Assembly: GCA_036971715.1 (NCBI GenBank)
Contig: JAVHJL010000007.1
Location: 1,054,001 to 1,118,000, forward strand
Length of the DNA: 64,000 bases
Reading direction: 5' to 3'
Source of the DNA: Arthrobotrys musiformis
Taxonomy: Eukaryota > Ascomycota > Orbiliomycetes > Orbiliales > Orbiliaceae
The notes beneath the pieces were generated by a model. That model did not search any database. It worked only from the letters and a program-made list of their open reading frames with translations, and was not told where the DNA came from. Position numbers and translations under genes: made by a program. This document shows, one piece after another, positions 44,423 through 55,478 of the stretch (position 1 is the stretch's first letter; each line of letters starts with the position of its first letter).

Positions 44423-47400
44423 ATGGCTCGAGTGAGCCCTCAGCTGCCCAACTTGGGCCGGAACCACCAAATCTTCGTCTCTCCGCCCGAACCTCTGCTC
44501 TCCCAGATCATCATATTCTTCCTCCCGTATTCCGGGACATCTTCAAGAGTCGATGCTCACATCTACACTGCCTGTGGTTTCGTCTCCTACTCCCGGATGA
44601 CCGTGGATCCCTCGTCTGCCGTTTACCAAGCCGTAAATTTCATGCCGATCGAAAAGACCGAGTCCGAAATCTACAGAGCACTCGCCTTCGCATTATGCCG
44701 GTATTTCGTCGAACTGACGGTTGGTGTCAAAGGGACTGCGAGTGCGACCGCGAAAGTCGCTAGATCCGCCAAACCGGAACCATTTTCTGCTGCTCATGCT
44801 GGAGAGTTAGCTGCCAAGCTCGTTCGGGTTGAAGATGACTACGCTATCTCGAGTATACTTGCCGCTCTCACACCTCGATATATCCCTTCGATCGATATTG
44901 ATCTCGTACTTCCACAGCCTGGCACCTTCCAGTTATCCAAGTATCAGCGATTGCTCCAGTTTATGGGAGATGTCCATAAACAAGATACCAACCTCAAACG
45001 CCGTCCGTCTCGAGTCGAACGAACCCGTCCCAAATCAATCGTTTCGCTACCCCAGTCAAACCCGGAAAAAGTCGCGATAAAACTGCAAGAATTGCTAGAC
45101 ACCGAGGTCAATTACATTGATAAATTGCAGAAAATATTAGCAGATATAGTCAAGCCTGAGCGACAGATTGCGGAGGGCGCCGAGGCGCCTGAGCCAAATG
45201 AAGCAACACTCGCTCGGCTATTCCCGTCCTACCTCGATGAGATATATCAATTGAACTCTAAGTTCTTAGACGAATTGACTAAGGCAATGGACGATGATGA
45301 TGGAGTCGCAGGAGTTGCAGAAGTCTTCTTACGCCACGTCAGTCTCACCCCTTCCGAAAGCTCCTTTACCAGATGTTGGATGCTGAGATTTTGGATAGTT
45401 CCCGAATTTCCACAACCCGTATAGTCACTATATCGCATTGAACCCCGCCTCATCAGGCCTTATAGGTGAACTCATGAAAGGAGGTACGGCGTTCTCACAA
45501 CGGATGGCAGTAAGTTTTCTATTATCCTCCCGTTCTAGCATACCTACTAAGCTGATTGCCAGGGCTATGGTGAACAATACCTCAAATCGACTTTGATGGA
45601 GCCTATCCAACGATTACCAAGATACACCCTCATTATCGATGGTATGATATCTCGATCCAATTATCACCTATTTTAGATGCTAATATGTCCTAGGCGTCAT
45701 CAACAATATCGCTGTTACGTCTCCCGTTGCTAGTAGATTAATTGAGGCGCGCGATATTGTCTCGAAAACTTGCGAAATGCAGTCCGCACCCGCTCAAGAA
45801 AGAGCCCAGACTATTGCTCGGCTCTCCAATCTAATATCAGGCTGGCCTACAAACTTTAAGCCTGGAGGACCGCTTGTAACGGCCGTTGACCTAACTGAAG
45901 TCGCCGCCCCATACACAGACGCAGCCGAAAAAACAAATGTCATCATTCTAGTATTTGCAGACTCGATTGCGTTCATAAACCGACCAAGCACAGGTAGCAT
46001 GAAGGCTCAGGGGGTTCTCACAGAAATAACTATGCCGCCGTCTATCCAAAATTCTTTCCGACGGGATGCCGCAGATTTGCACTTTGCCGGCTGTACTTCG
46101 TTAAAATACAATAGATATTCTACTTCCGATCATGGCAGAGCGATGTGGATTACCCTAATGAAGGACTTGGAAGAAGTCTACGATATGCGAGAGTCTGCCG
46201 TTGGAATGAAGAAATTCTTGCCATCCGGCCCGTGGGAAGGGAAGGCGAATGAGCTTGTTGAGGAAATTATCCAAGCCCAGCTACAATCGAAGAGCCGAGT
46301 ACAGGAAATTCGATGGTCTGGAAACAGCAACTCGAAATTCGACGCCTTGGAACTGTGGACGTCTGTTTACGAACCTCGAGATTATGAACTGGAGAAGTCC
46401 CCCAGCCGAGCGTTGATCCAAATGGGAGTCGAGACTCCAAGTTTCGACATCAGGACGAAAACGCCCGAGATCTCAGCCACAATGAACTTCGTTAATTCAG
46501 GGAGGATTCGCATTGACATCTTGGATATGGGAAAGATTGCTTTCACTGAGACTATTGGGGAGCTTGACATCCTGACTGTTCTTACAAAACGTATATCCAG
46601 CATTCTTGACAGGCAATCGCACACTTCTCACCCCCCCATTAGCGCTGCTATGATCCAAGGCCATCGGCGCATAATCAGGTCCCTCCATCTTTCGGCACCA
46701 GACTCCGACTCCCATCATTCTAAGTTCAAAACATTCAGGCCGCCATCGCCCGTCAAACTTCTACACACGTTCCTCGGCTCTTCCAATGTATCGCCTGGCA
46801 AATCTCCCTTCAAGGCGACCTCTTTCGAAAGCACAACGGAAATGGCTCGACCGACAGTACTCCTAGAACGGCCACACAGTGTACTATACCGTGCCGACGG
46901 CAGCAGTGTTGCCCCTGTTGAAGATACTGCAATTCGGATGAAAGATATCAGTTTGGTAGAGAACCATCCGCAACAAGGCGACAGCTATCATAAACAACTC
47001 GAACGTGTGCTCGATGCTTTTGTTTCAGTTTTAGATGGCAAGCTTTCGAAAGAAGTTCAACCCGGATTCGTATATGCTCGCAAAAGCTCGAATAGCCATG
47101 TTGTAGATCAATTATTGAAAGCCATGCTGACAGACTCAAGCAAAACAGCGGCTGCGCAAGCAGCTGGGGTTGATCTTGTACTAAATTCCTTTGAAAAGTT
47201 TCTACAAGGCAAGTGGAGAGAAGCTATGGGCACACTGCTATCGCAGGAAACAGTCAAAGATCTTCAATCGAAATTAGGTGAGTCCAGCGCTACTTTTTCT
47301 GTGTTCACACTATACATTCCATAAAATCTGACCACCAAGTAGATTCTCTACACCCGGATGATTTCTCGAAGTACTTCAAAGACTTTTTAGAAAATTTAGG

Positions 47401-50004
47401 TCCGCAGAATAAAAGAGGGTTCAACAAAATCACTGGGCTATTTTCGCGGTACGTTAAAAACATCCCTTCTCGACGCCCTGAACTCTTCACTGACAAATAA
47501 ACTCTCACAGATCTATCCAAAGAGCATCGACTGACGAAGGCAAAAACTCTCTCCGAACAATATTCACCGAAATCCTCATCGCCTCAGGTCTTACTAGTTC
47601 CAAGATTAGCGAAGTCGCCAAACTACATGCCGAACTCCTTCTCTATATGCTTAATTACGTTGAAACTATGAACATGTTGAACAGTAAGTTGGTTAGATTT
47701 ACTACTCATGTCTACGATGAACCACATAGCACCTATGAAGAAGATTTTTATGAATTTGAAGAGCTTGGTCACGAACCAATGAAACAACAATCTACAACTT
47801 CTCTACTTTCAGACCTATTTCGCACCCGTTCCCCGAGCCCCATGAGGAAGAAAAACACGTTCGAGAGGAAAGACTCAGTCCGATCAAACTGGTCCCGTGG
47901 ATCAAACCAAGAGCCGGATAGGTCTCCAAGTCCAACACGCGGACGGCCACCGTTCAAAGTATCCAGCCCCACAAGCCCCTTTCAACGTGGCAATAGGTTC
48001 CAATCGAGCGAATCCGAATCTTCGGTTTCGCCGACTCGCTCTGAGAGGCGACCTATTGACAGGTTGAAAGAGGGATGGCAAACAGCAAGACAATTGGCTT
48101 CTTCGTATTCACCTACTAAACCCCAATTTGCAGGTTATAGTGAAGCGAGCTCGAACTCGAACTCCCCGTATGCGTCGGCACAAGACAACGGCGTGTTGAA
48201 GAGGAGTAAGACCACAGGGACGCATGGGGCTAGCACGAGCGGTGCAACGGGTATTCCAACCGTCGTGCCGCTCTCAAGTTCGAGTAGTCTGAGAAAGAGG
48301 TTCGGGTTGTCGAATACTGGTCATGAAGTCGGGGAGTCCTCACCCTCCACTACTTCCTCTGAAAAAGGAACGAACGCAACATCAGCGAACAGCGGCTATG
48401 GTAGTCTCAGCAAGTCGTCCGTTAAGTCGATGTTACGGCAGAGAAGTAACAGGAGCGGTAAGGAGAAAGAAAAAGAGAAAGAGAGGGATTCGAAAGATTC
48501 ACTGTTGACTACACCTACGAAGCTCGGCAACCTCCATCGGAGTCAAAGCACAGACACCGATATTCGCCGAGATTTCTATGAGCGAGACGTAATCCCTCGG
48601 CCGATGAGTCGAGACAGTGGACACAAAATTGGCAGCCCCGCAATGCCAGGAGGTGGCCCTGGTCCAACATTAGTAATACCGAAGAACACAGGGGCAAGTA
48701 CCCCCTCAGCAAACCCATTGAGCCCTATCGTCGCAAGTCCCGTAGCGGAACCTGGCTCGCGCAATGCCTCCTCAGCGTCTGCCAACATCACCGCGGAAGG
48801 ATCACCACTACCCGCTCTAAGGAGGAAGAAGAGAAGAAGTTCATTGAGCGATCTAGTACCGCCTAAGGACCTACTAGAAGGCGAAGAACCACCCACAGAC
48901 GCCGATGATCTCCCACCCATTTCCGGTCTGGATATTTCCCCAAAGAGGAAGGGCAGCGTAGATCGCAAGGAGAACGTGCATTCCAGTGTTGGAAGCATGG
49001 GTCCGCCGCCTGTGCCAACACACGCGAAGAATGCGAGCCTAGGGGGAACGAGGGATAGAGACAGGGACAGGGATAGAGCTGGCGGAAGCCCTCCGACGAT
49101 GATGTATATGGACAACATTGCCCCGTTAAACGTCAACGGTGTAAGAATGAATCGGGCACACAGCGACGCAGGCAGCACTACTTCGGTCAAAACAAAAAGC
49201 TCGACAACTAATAGTTCCGCGCATACCAAGTCTGAATTGGAGAGGGCTGGAAGCACAGGCTCGAGAGCTAATGGCAATAGCAGCAAGTTGAACAACAGGC
49301 TTGCCGGAGAGAAGATGAACGTCAGCAAGGTTTCCGGGACTTTGGAGCAGGAGTTGGCTTTGATAGGACAGGAACTGCTAGCGAAGAGTTCTTCGAAGAG
49401 AAACAGCGGGGCGGGTACGGCTCCGAAGACCGAAACGAAGAGAAACAGCGGGGCGGGTATGGCTCCGAAGACCGAAACGAAGAGCATTGCGGGCGCCAAC
49501 CAATACGAATCTAGACTATCCCGCGGTGGCAGTTCAGGCTCTACAGGCGGCAGCAGTACGACAAGTGTTGACGAAGGAATGCGCCGGAAAGTACGACTCT
49601 TGGAGACTAAGCTCAATAACACGGTTAACGACCTGAATAAACGCTACGAAAATCTAAGAGATGAAAGCCATTCCGCGCTTGCGAAAGAGTTGAAGAGAAA
49701 CCAAGAAGTCGAGAGAATGTGGCAGGATGAGAGAAACGAGAACGATGCAGTTTATAAGAGATTTAATGAAGCGTTGGAGGAGTGTGTTAGAGGGCTCAAA
49801 GGCAGGGCGGATGAGGATAGAGTCGGTCTAGTGAGGATGCTGGTGCAAAGTCAAGAGGAGGTCGGGAAGCTGAGAGCAGAAGTCAGGTCAGTCCATAGTC
49901 CTTCTCCTCCTGGTATAAGATATCATTGCTAACATGATTGGATGCACAGCGCACTTAAGAAGGAGAACATCAATCTAAGGCATGGACGGCTCACAGAGCT
50001 GTAA
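44423..50004 (+). CDS. BUD3: Bud3-like RhoGEF (DH domain), 1741 aa, 7 exons
   Basis: Predicted guanine nucleotide exchange factor for a Rho GTPase at septation sites; filamentous-fungal Bud3 is known as a GEF acting on Rho4. Exons are 44423-45337, 45399-45509, 45563-45641, 45694-47277, 47343-47448, 47511-49886 and 49950-50004; all phases agree. The N-terminal ~100 residues (AHIYTACGFVSYSRMTVDPS) resemble the N-terminus I associate with filamentous Bud3. The DH domain spans about 218-400 (LQELLDTEVNYIDKLQKI, then LMEPIQRLPRYTLIID). A PH-like region is likely after it (~430-530). The C-terminal half is low-complexity Ser/Lys/Pro-rich, followed by a coiled coil near the end (LLETKLNNTVNDLNKRYENL). 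A 42-bp tandem duplication lies in exon 6. RhoGEF is secure; the Bud3 name is less certain. Confidence 0.82.
49399..49482 (+). repeat. 42-bp tandem duplication in exon 6 of the RhoGEF gene
   Basis: Units 49399-49440 and 49441-49482 differ at one base (a C/T transition). They add a second copy of a 14-residue segment (NSGAG, then APKTETK) without shifting frame. It looks recent. Confidence 0.95.
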
Positions 50005-50896
50005 ATTGCCTAGACTTGGTCTCGTTGCGCCGGAATCGAATTTGCACCACCCCGCTGGCCTTGAATTCCCCCTATTATATCTTTTTTCCTTTGTTAAGCC
50101 CTCCCCCCCTCCGCGTTCCCTTATGTTTACCACCCTTTTGCAGCCGCTTGGAATATTTATTCTTACCCCCCGGATCCACGGAGTTTCCTACCATCATGGA
50201 ATTCATGTTGCTGTCTTTTGTTAATTGCTTTGGCGGTGAATTCGCGGAATCTTTGGAGTCGGGAAATGGAAACACAGCCAATTTTATTTTTATCTTTGAA
50301 AATGTTCATTGTTGGTTTTTAGCCTCGAAGTTCACTTTTTTGTTTTTCTTTCTTGAGCTAACTGACTGTCTTTGATTTTTATTATCATATGAGCTTCGTG
50401 TAGATGCGTGCATGGCGGTATACATTCGGGATATCCTACCCCCTTCCTTCCCTTCCTTTTCTTTGTCTTTTTTCATACACGCACGCACTATAGATATTTC
50501 TTCTCCTTTCGAATTTCGCTTTCCCCTCTGGCATCTTTAAGAATATCGCTGAAGAGTTTGTGCTCAAATATAATTGCTACTTACATCCATCCTCAAGACC
50601 TTACTTGCTTATGAGACTGCTTAATTGTTATCAATCGGAACTAAAAGCAAAAAACGCATACCGCCTGATAAGTTAAGATACACCCGAATGTACAACTGTT
50701 CCTTTCATTCGTCGTGTTACTTTATATTTTATTATCTATCGATTTTCTTTTCGCGCCTATATAATATAAAGGCTTTCGATCACTTCCATCCATAGGAGAA
50801 CGTAAGCATCGACCTCATGAAAAATAATAATAACCAACAAAAAAAAAAGAGTAGATAAAATCCCCCCCTTGCAAATCTAACCCCCTATTTCCAACC
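50005..50896. other. 3'-to-3' intergenic, no gene seen
   Basis: Pyrimidine-rich sequence between the convergent RhoGEF and valyl-tRNA synthetase genes. The ORFs here are low-complexity shadows. It ends in an A-rich patch near 50840. Confidence 0.45.
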
Positions 50897-53800
50897 CTAC
50901 TCCAACTTCAACCTCTCAAAAGCCCTAATGCTCTCCTCATAAGTCCCAATCTGCGCCTTAAACTCCTCCAACTTCTTCGCATCAGTCTCCTGAGTGGCCT
51001 GGTTGGCTTTACTCAAGTAATTCTTATCCCCCAGCAACTTCTCCTGCTTCTTCAGCCCATCGGTGGCTTTATCCAGCTTCTGCTGCGCCTTTTGGATCTC
51101 CTGGTCGAAGTCTACACGCCCCTTGACGCTGAGGTAGACGACGGCGCTGGAGTTGACACGGAGCGCCACACATCCCTTCGGTGTCTCACCTCCGATCTCA
51201 ACAATGTCGAGGGCATTGATACCCTTTCCGCAAAGACTCTTGATGCTGGCGTGGTTCCCCTCGACGATGGTAAGGCTCTCCTTATCGTCCACTTGGACGA
51301 ATAGTTGTCCCTCGTCTTTGATCATATACTCGGCCATCAAGCTTCTTACACCCCTTGAGACATCCAGAACGAGTTCGTAGGCGCGCTCGCTTTCCGGGTC
51401 GTGGAGTTCTTCGGTGAAGACTGGGTATTTGGCAACGGTGATGGATGGGGTTGAATCGCCTGGACGACGGGCGAGACGTTGCCAGAGCTCCTCGGAGATG
51501 AAGGGCATGAATGGGTGGATGAGGAGGAGGGCACCCTCGATGGCGGTGTAGAGGGTTTGCTTGGCGGATTCTCTGACCTCTGGGGTTCCATCTTGGATCA
51601 AAGACTTGGAGTTTTCCTATCAAAATGGGTAAGTAACTAACTCGATATAATGTACATCGTGGGGGGGCTGCTTACAATGTAGACATCGCAGAGGTTGCTA
51701 TACCAGTATTGGTAAACAGCATCCGTCGCCTTAAAGAAATCTTTCGACTGCAGGGTCTCGTTGACGATCTTTGCAGTATGGTTGAGTTTGTGCAAAATCC
51801 ACTTCTCAGCCAAGGTCTCCTTGCCGGAAAGAACGGTAGTCTGGGGTGTGAAGTTGTCGTCAAGGTTGCCAAGAACGAACTTGGTGGCCTGGAAGATCTT
51901 GTTGCAGAACTTGCGGTAACCGTGGAAGACGTTAATCTCAGTATTGATATCCAAACCTAGGTACCGTTGTCAGTAAGAAGCATCAAATGTGGGTATGGCT
52001 GATAACCTACTTCCGGTGGTATAAGAGATCAAAGTAAATCTCAAGGCATCAGCACCACATTGAGGGATACCCTGCGGGAAGGCAGTTTTCTGGTATTTAG
52101 TCGCGGTGGCAATTTCCTTGGGGTCCAAGTTTCCACTCTCGAGCTTCTCGTGCAATCCCTTCAGGGGGATACCGTTGATAACATCGAAGGGGTCGATAAC
52201 GTTACCCAAACTCTTAGACATCTTTCGGCCTTCGGAGTCACGAATAAGGCCGTGGCAGTATACTTCATTGAATGGAACACCGCCCATAAGCTTTAGCCCA
52301 AGCATGATCATACGAGCGACCCAGAAGAAGAGAATATCCCAACCAGTTTCCATAAGCGAACTGGGGTAGAAATATTTGAGGTCATCGGTCTTCTCTGGAT
52401 AGCCCATGGTGAAGTATGGCCATTGTCCCGACGAGAACCATGTGTCAAGCACATCTGGGTCTTGCTCGAGAGTGAATTTTCGGCCAGGATACTTGTCGGC
52501 TGCTTTCTTTTCCGCTTCCTCCCTTGTTACGGCGATGACCCAATGGTCTTCATCGTCGATATAGGAGGTTTCTTCTTCAAATTGGATATGATAAGCGGGC
52601 GGCTGGTGTCCCCACCAAAGCTGCCGAGACAAACACCAATCCTGGATTCCCTCTAACCATCTATAGTATTCGTTCTCTGATGTCTGTGGCTTGATCTTAA
52701 CTTCTCCGGCTTTAACATGCTCGATAGCTGCCTTGGCCATATCTTCCATCTTCATCCACCACTGTGGCTTGATGAGCGGCTCAATAACGTCGTTGGATTT
52801 GCTGCAAAGTGGGATCTGCATAGGGTTGTCCTTCGTCTCAACATAGAGCCCTAACTCCTTGAGGTCGGTTTGAACCTTGTATCGGACATCGAATCTCTTC
52901 ATTCCTTGGTAAGGTCCAGCGTTCTCGTTCATAGTACCATCGTCGTTGAGGATGTTAATGAACTCAAGATTGTGTCTCTTGCCGAGCGCATAATCGTTGA
53001 AATCGTGAGCTGGAGTAATCTTGACAGCACCAGTACCAAAGCTGACGTCAACATAGTCGTCGGAAACAATTGGCATGATTCTGTCGGGGATGAATGGATG
53101 TCGAGCACGTTTTCCGATAAGGTGTTTATATCTCGGATCGTTTGGATTAACGGCAATGGCGGAATCACCCAACATAGTCTCGATACGTGTCGTGGCAACT
53201 TCCAAGAACTCATCGCTGTCGTGAATAGGATATTTGAAGTGGATAATAACGCCGAATTCGACCTTCTTATCGTACCCGGGAACGGAAAGTAATGTTCGTC
53301 CGGTGAGTTCCTTGCTATCGACTTCTAGATTCGACAACGAGGTGTTCAGTTTGTGGCACCAGTTGACAAGTTTGTGGCCTCTGTAAATAACGCCTTCATC
53401 GTGAAGTTTGGTGAAGGTTTCGGCAACGGCCTTCTGGAATGAATCTTGCATAGTGAACGCCTCGCGGGACCAATCGAAAGAAGCACCCATAGCCCGGAAG
53501 GCCTTATTGATCCTGCCGTGATAACTGCGATGACAAACCGGTCAGCATTAAAGCCAAAACATTCGACAAGGTATGACATACTCATTCTTCCAGTCCCAGA
53601 TCAATCCGACGAGCTTTTCTCGCCCAATATCGTATCTTGTCTGTTTGCTCTGCTTCCATAGTTGTTTTTCAATTACGCTTTGTGTGGAGATACCGGCATG
53701 ATCACATCCTGGCAGGAAGAGGACAGTCTTTCCCAACATACGATTCCTAAACGCGGGTATCAGCAATCAGGGATACCAGAAATCACCACCAGTACAGACT

Positions 53801-54507
53801 TCTATACCATCTAACGAGAACGTCCTGGAGCGACACAGCCAATGCGTGTCCAATGTGGAGGGCACCGGTAACGTTTGGTGGCGGAGCTGTAATGACGAAA
53901 GTACCTTCATCCTTCGGTGTGCCATCGGCCTTCATCTCAGGCTTGAAGAACCCTTCTTGCTCCCACCATGCATTCCATGCTGATTCGACAGCGATCGGAT
54001 CGTACGCTTTACCGAGGGGTTTCAGAACTATTTAAAGAAACATGATCAGTATCTCAAAAGTCCTCTCAAAGTAGCCAACGATAGTCCCTACTCTTCTTCT
54101 GCCCTACTGGGGTTTCCTCGACGTATGCTTCGACTGGAGCCTCTTCCTTCTTTTCCTTCTTGGCTTTTGGTTGCGATGCCTGGGCAAGAGCTTCGGACTT
54201 GGCTTTCTTTTCGAGGAACTTCTTCGCCTTTTCGGCCTTCTTAGCTTCCGCAGCCACTATAAACATGCACATGTAAGTTGATTGCCATGCTATCATCCGG
54301 ATAATAGCAAATCAGAGCTACTAACACTGCTTCGCTGTCTTTGGCTTTGATCCTTCAGCTACAGCATCTTCGCCCGATGGCTGAGCCCCAGGGTAATTGG
54401 GAGTCGCAGGAGCGCCATCTAGAATCCACAGTCAGCTCTGCTCCCACCATACATCGCCACCGGTCACCCTGCATACCAACAAGATCCGAAGCCGTTGGAG
54501 TCGACAT
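50897..54507 (-). CDS. VAS1: Valyl-tRNA synthetase, 1062 aa from the first AUG, 8 exons
   Basis: Charges tRNA-Val with valine for cytosolic and probably mitochondrial translation. Exons are 54507-54477, 54418-54326, 54256-54092, 54027-53808, 53746-53582, 53524-52011, 51956-51676 and 51616-50897; frames agree throughout. After a Lys/Glu-rich N-terminal appendage (AAEAKKAEKAKKFLEKK) come the class I HIGH motif (PPPNVTGALHIGHALAV), the editing domain, a zinc-type and DWSREAFTM segment, the KMSKS motif (GRKMSKSLGNVIDP), the anticodon-binding domain (HPFMPFISEELWQRL) and a C-terminal coiled-coil arm. About 1060 residues is normal. Exon 1 is open upstream of the AUG and encodes an Arg-rich presequence without an AUG (see separate entry). 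The exon 2/3 and 6/7 donors are the least certain boundaries. Confidence 0.94.
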
Positions 54508-54630
54508 ATTTGCGGTTAAAAGCAAATGAGGACGTGGTAATCGAACTGTAGAGCGGAGATTTGGCCGGATGGGCCGTAGGAGAATCGGTAGTCTCCTGAT
54601 CGTGGCGAAGGTTTGGTAGGAACCAGCCAA
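54508..54630 (-). promoter_or_regulatory. Possible non-AUG-initiated mitochondrial presequence of VAS1
   Basis: The frame of exon 1 stays open for at least 41 codons upstream of AUG 54507. It encodes an Arg/Leu-rich stretch without acidic residues (TFATIRRLPILLRPIRP, then STVRLPRPHLLL), typical of a mitochondrial targeting peptide. There is no in-frame AUG before a TAG at about 54710. Near-cognate codons are present, including a TTG at 54630 and an ACG in a GCCACGA context. In yeast, one VAS1 gene makes both forms from two AUGs, and ALA1 and GRS1 use ACG and TTG. Use of a non-AUG start here is inference. Confidence 0.5.
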
Positions 54631-55478
54631 TTGGGGAGGTTTATAGCAGTGCGGGGTGAGGAAAGGGGGAGCGAAGGGATGTTGGGTCGATTGGGTATAC
54701 TATATACAGCAGGAATGTGACTCAGTAACCAGGCGAAGGTAAACAAATTTTCGAGCGTCTGCCGACACTTGCAACGTGCAACACTTCTGTGTGGGGTGGC
54801 TATCGATAACGTCCGATGCAACGCACTTTCGCTGCCCCGCCATGTTGCATTTTCGCCCGCCAAGACCCATATAAGATCCCTACGTTCGAACGTCTATTGC
54901 ATAGCTTTTGCATTGAGATATATATATATATTATAGGATCCTAGATCCATAGAATGATAGTTGGAGCAATCCGATTTATTGGCGGTGATACGTACTCGTC
55001 TCGGACCTCAAACTCTTTTTCATGTAATGCCACATTCTGGTGTATATCAGCTATCATATTTTACTCTACGATATTATATTGGCGACGAATTGAATCGAAC
55101 GACAGAGCTATATATATATAGATCGATAAATAATATATCATATGTACCATTTAGATATATAAAGTTACAGGTTCTAAGTATTACTGCAACATGTTAGCAT
55201 CTTGCGAAAATTAAAAGAAAAACATTTGAATTTGACGACCGCATAATCAGAAACATCCCCCTTCACCAAATCTACATATCCCAAGACCCGCCAACGAACT
55301 GCCTTTGGCTTCACATCTCAGCTCACCGAATTCGCGAAACATAATCTATCAATTCATGAATTCACAAATGCTGTAACAAAAAATCCGATACATAAATGAC
55401 TCTATCAACTTTGATGTTATCCTGAACTTTTGACTGACACCCCCAACAGCGGTCCACCACCACCATAACTTCCCAAAG
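54631..55478. other. Divergent intergenic, no gene seen
   Basis: Promoter region between the valyl-tRNA synthetase and the interrupted unknown gene. AT repeats (TATATATATA) lie near 54920. An ATG at 54843 is in frame with the synthetase but meets a TAG before it. Confidence 0.4.

Noticed and set aside
44134..44763. 209-codon plus-strand ORF overlapping the first RhoGEF exon
   Set aside because: Starts with TTG and runs through the trinucleotide tract. The other frame has a DH-domain protein with consistent splicing.
45338..45424. Longer RhoGEF intron ending at the TATAG near 45424
   Set aside because: It shifts the frame into a stop; ending at TAG 45398 keeps the frame and gives the expected DH sequence FPNFHNPYSHYIALNP.
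48576..49622. 348-codon antisense ORF inside the RhoGEF gene
   Set aside because: It is the complement of the Ser/Lys-rich exon 6, begins with a non-ATG codon and reads as low-complexity Leu/Ser sequence. It is a composition shadow.
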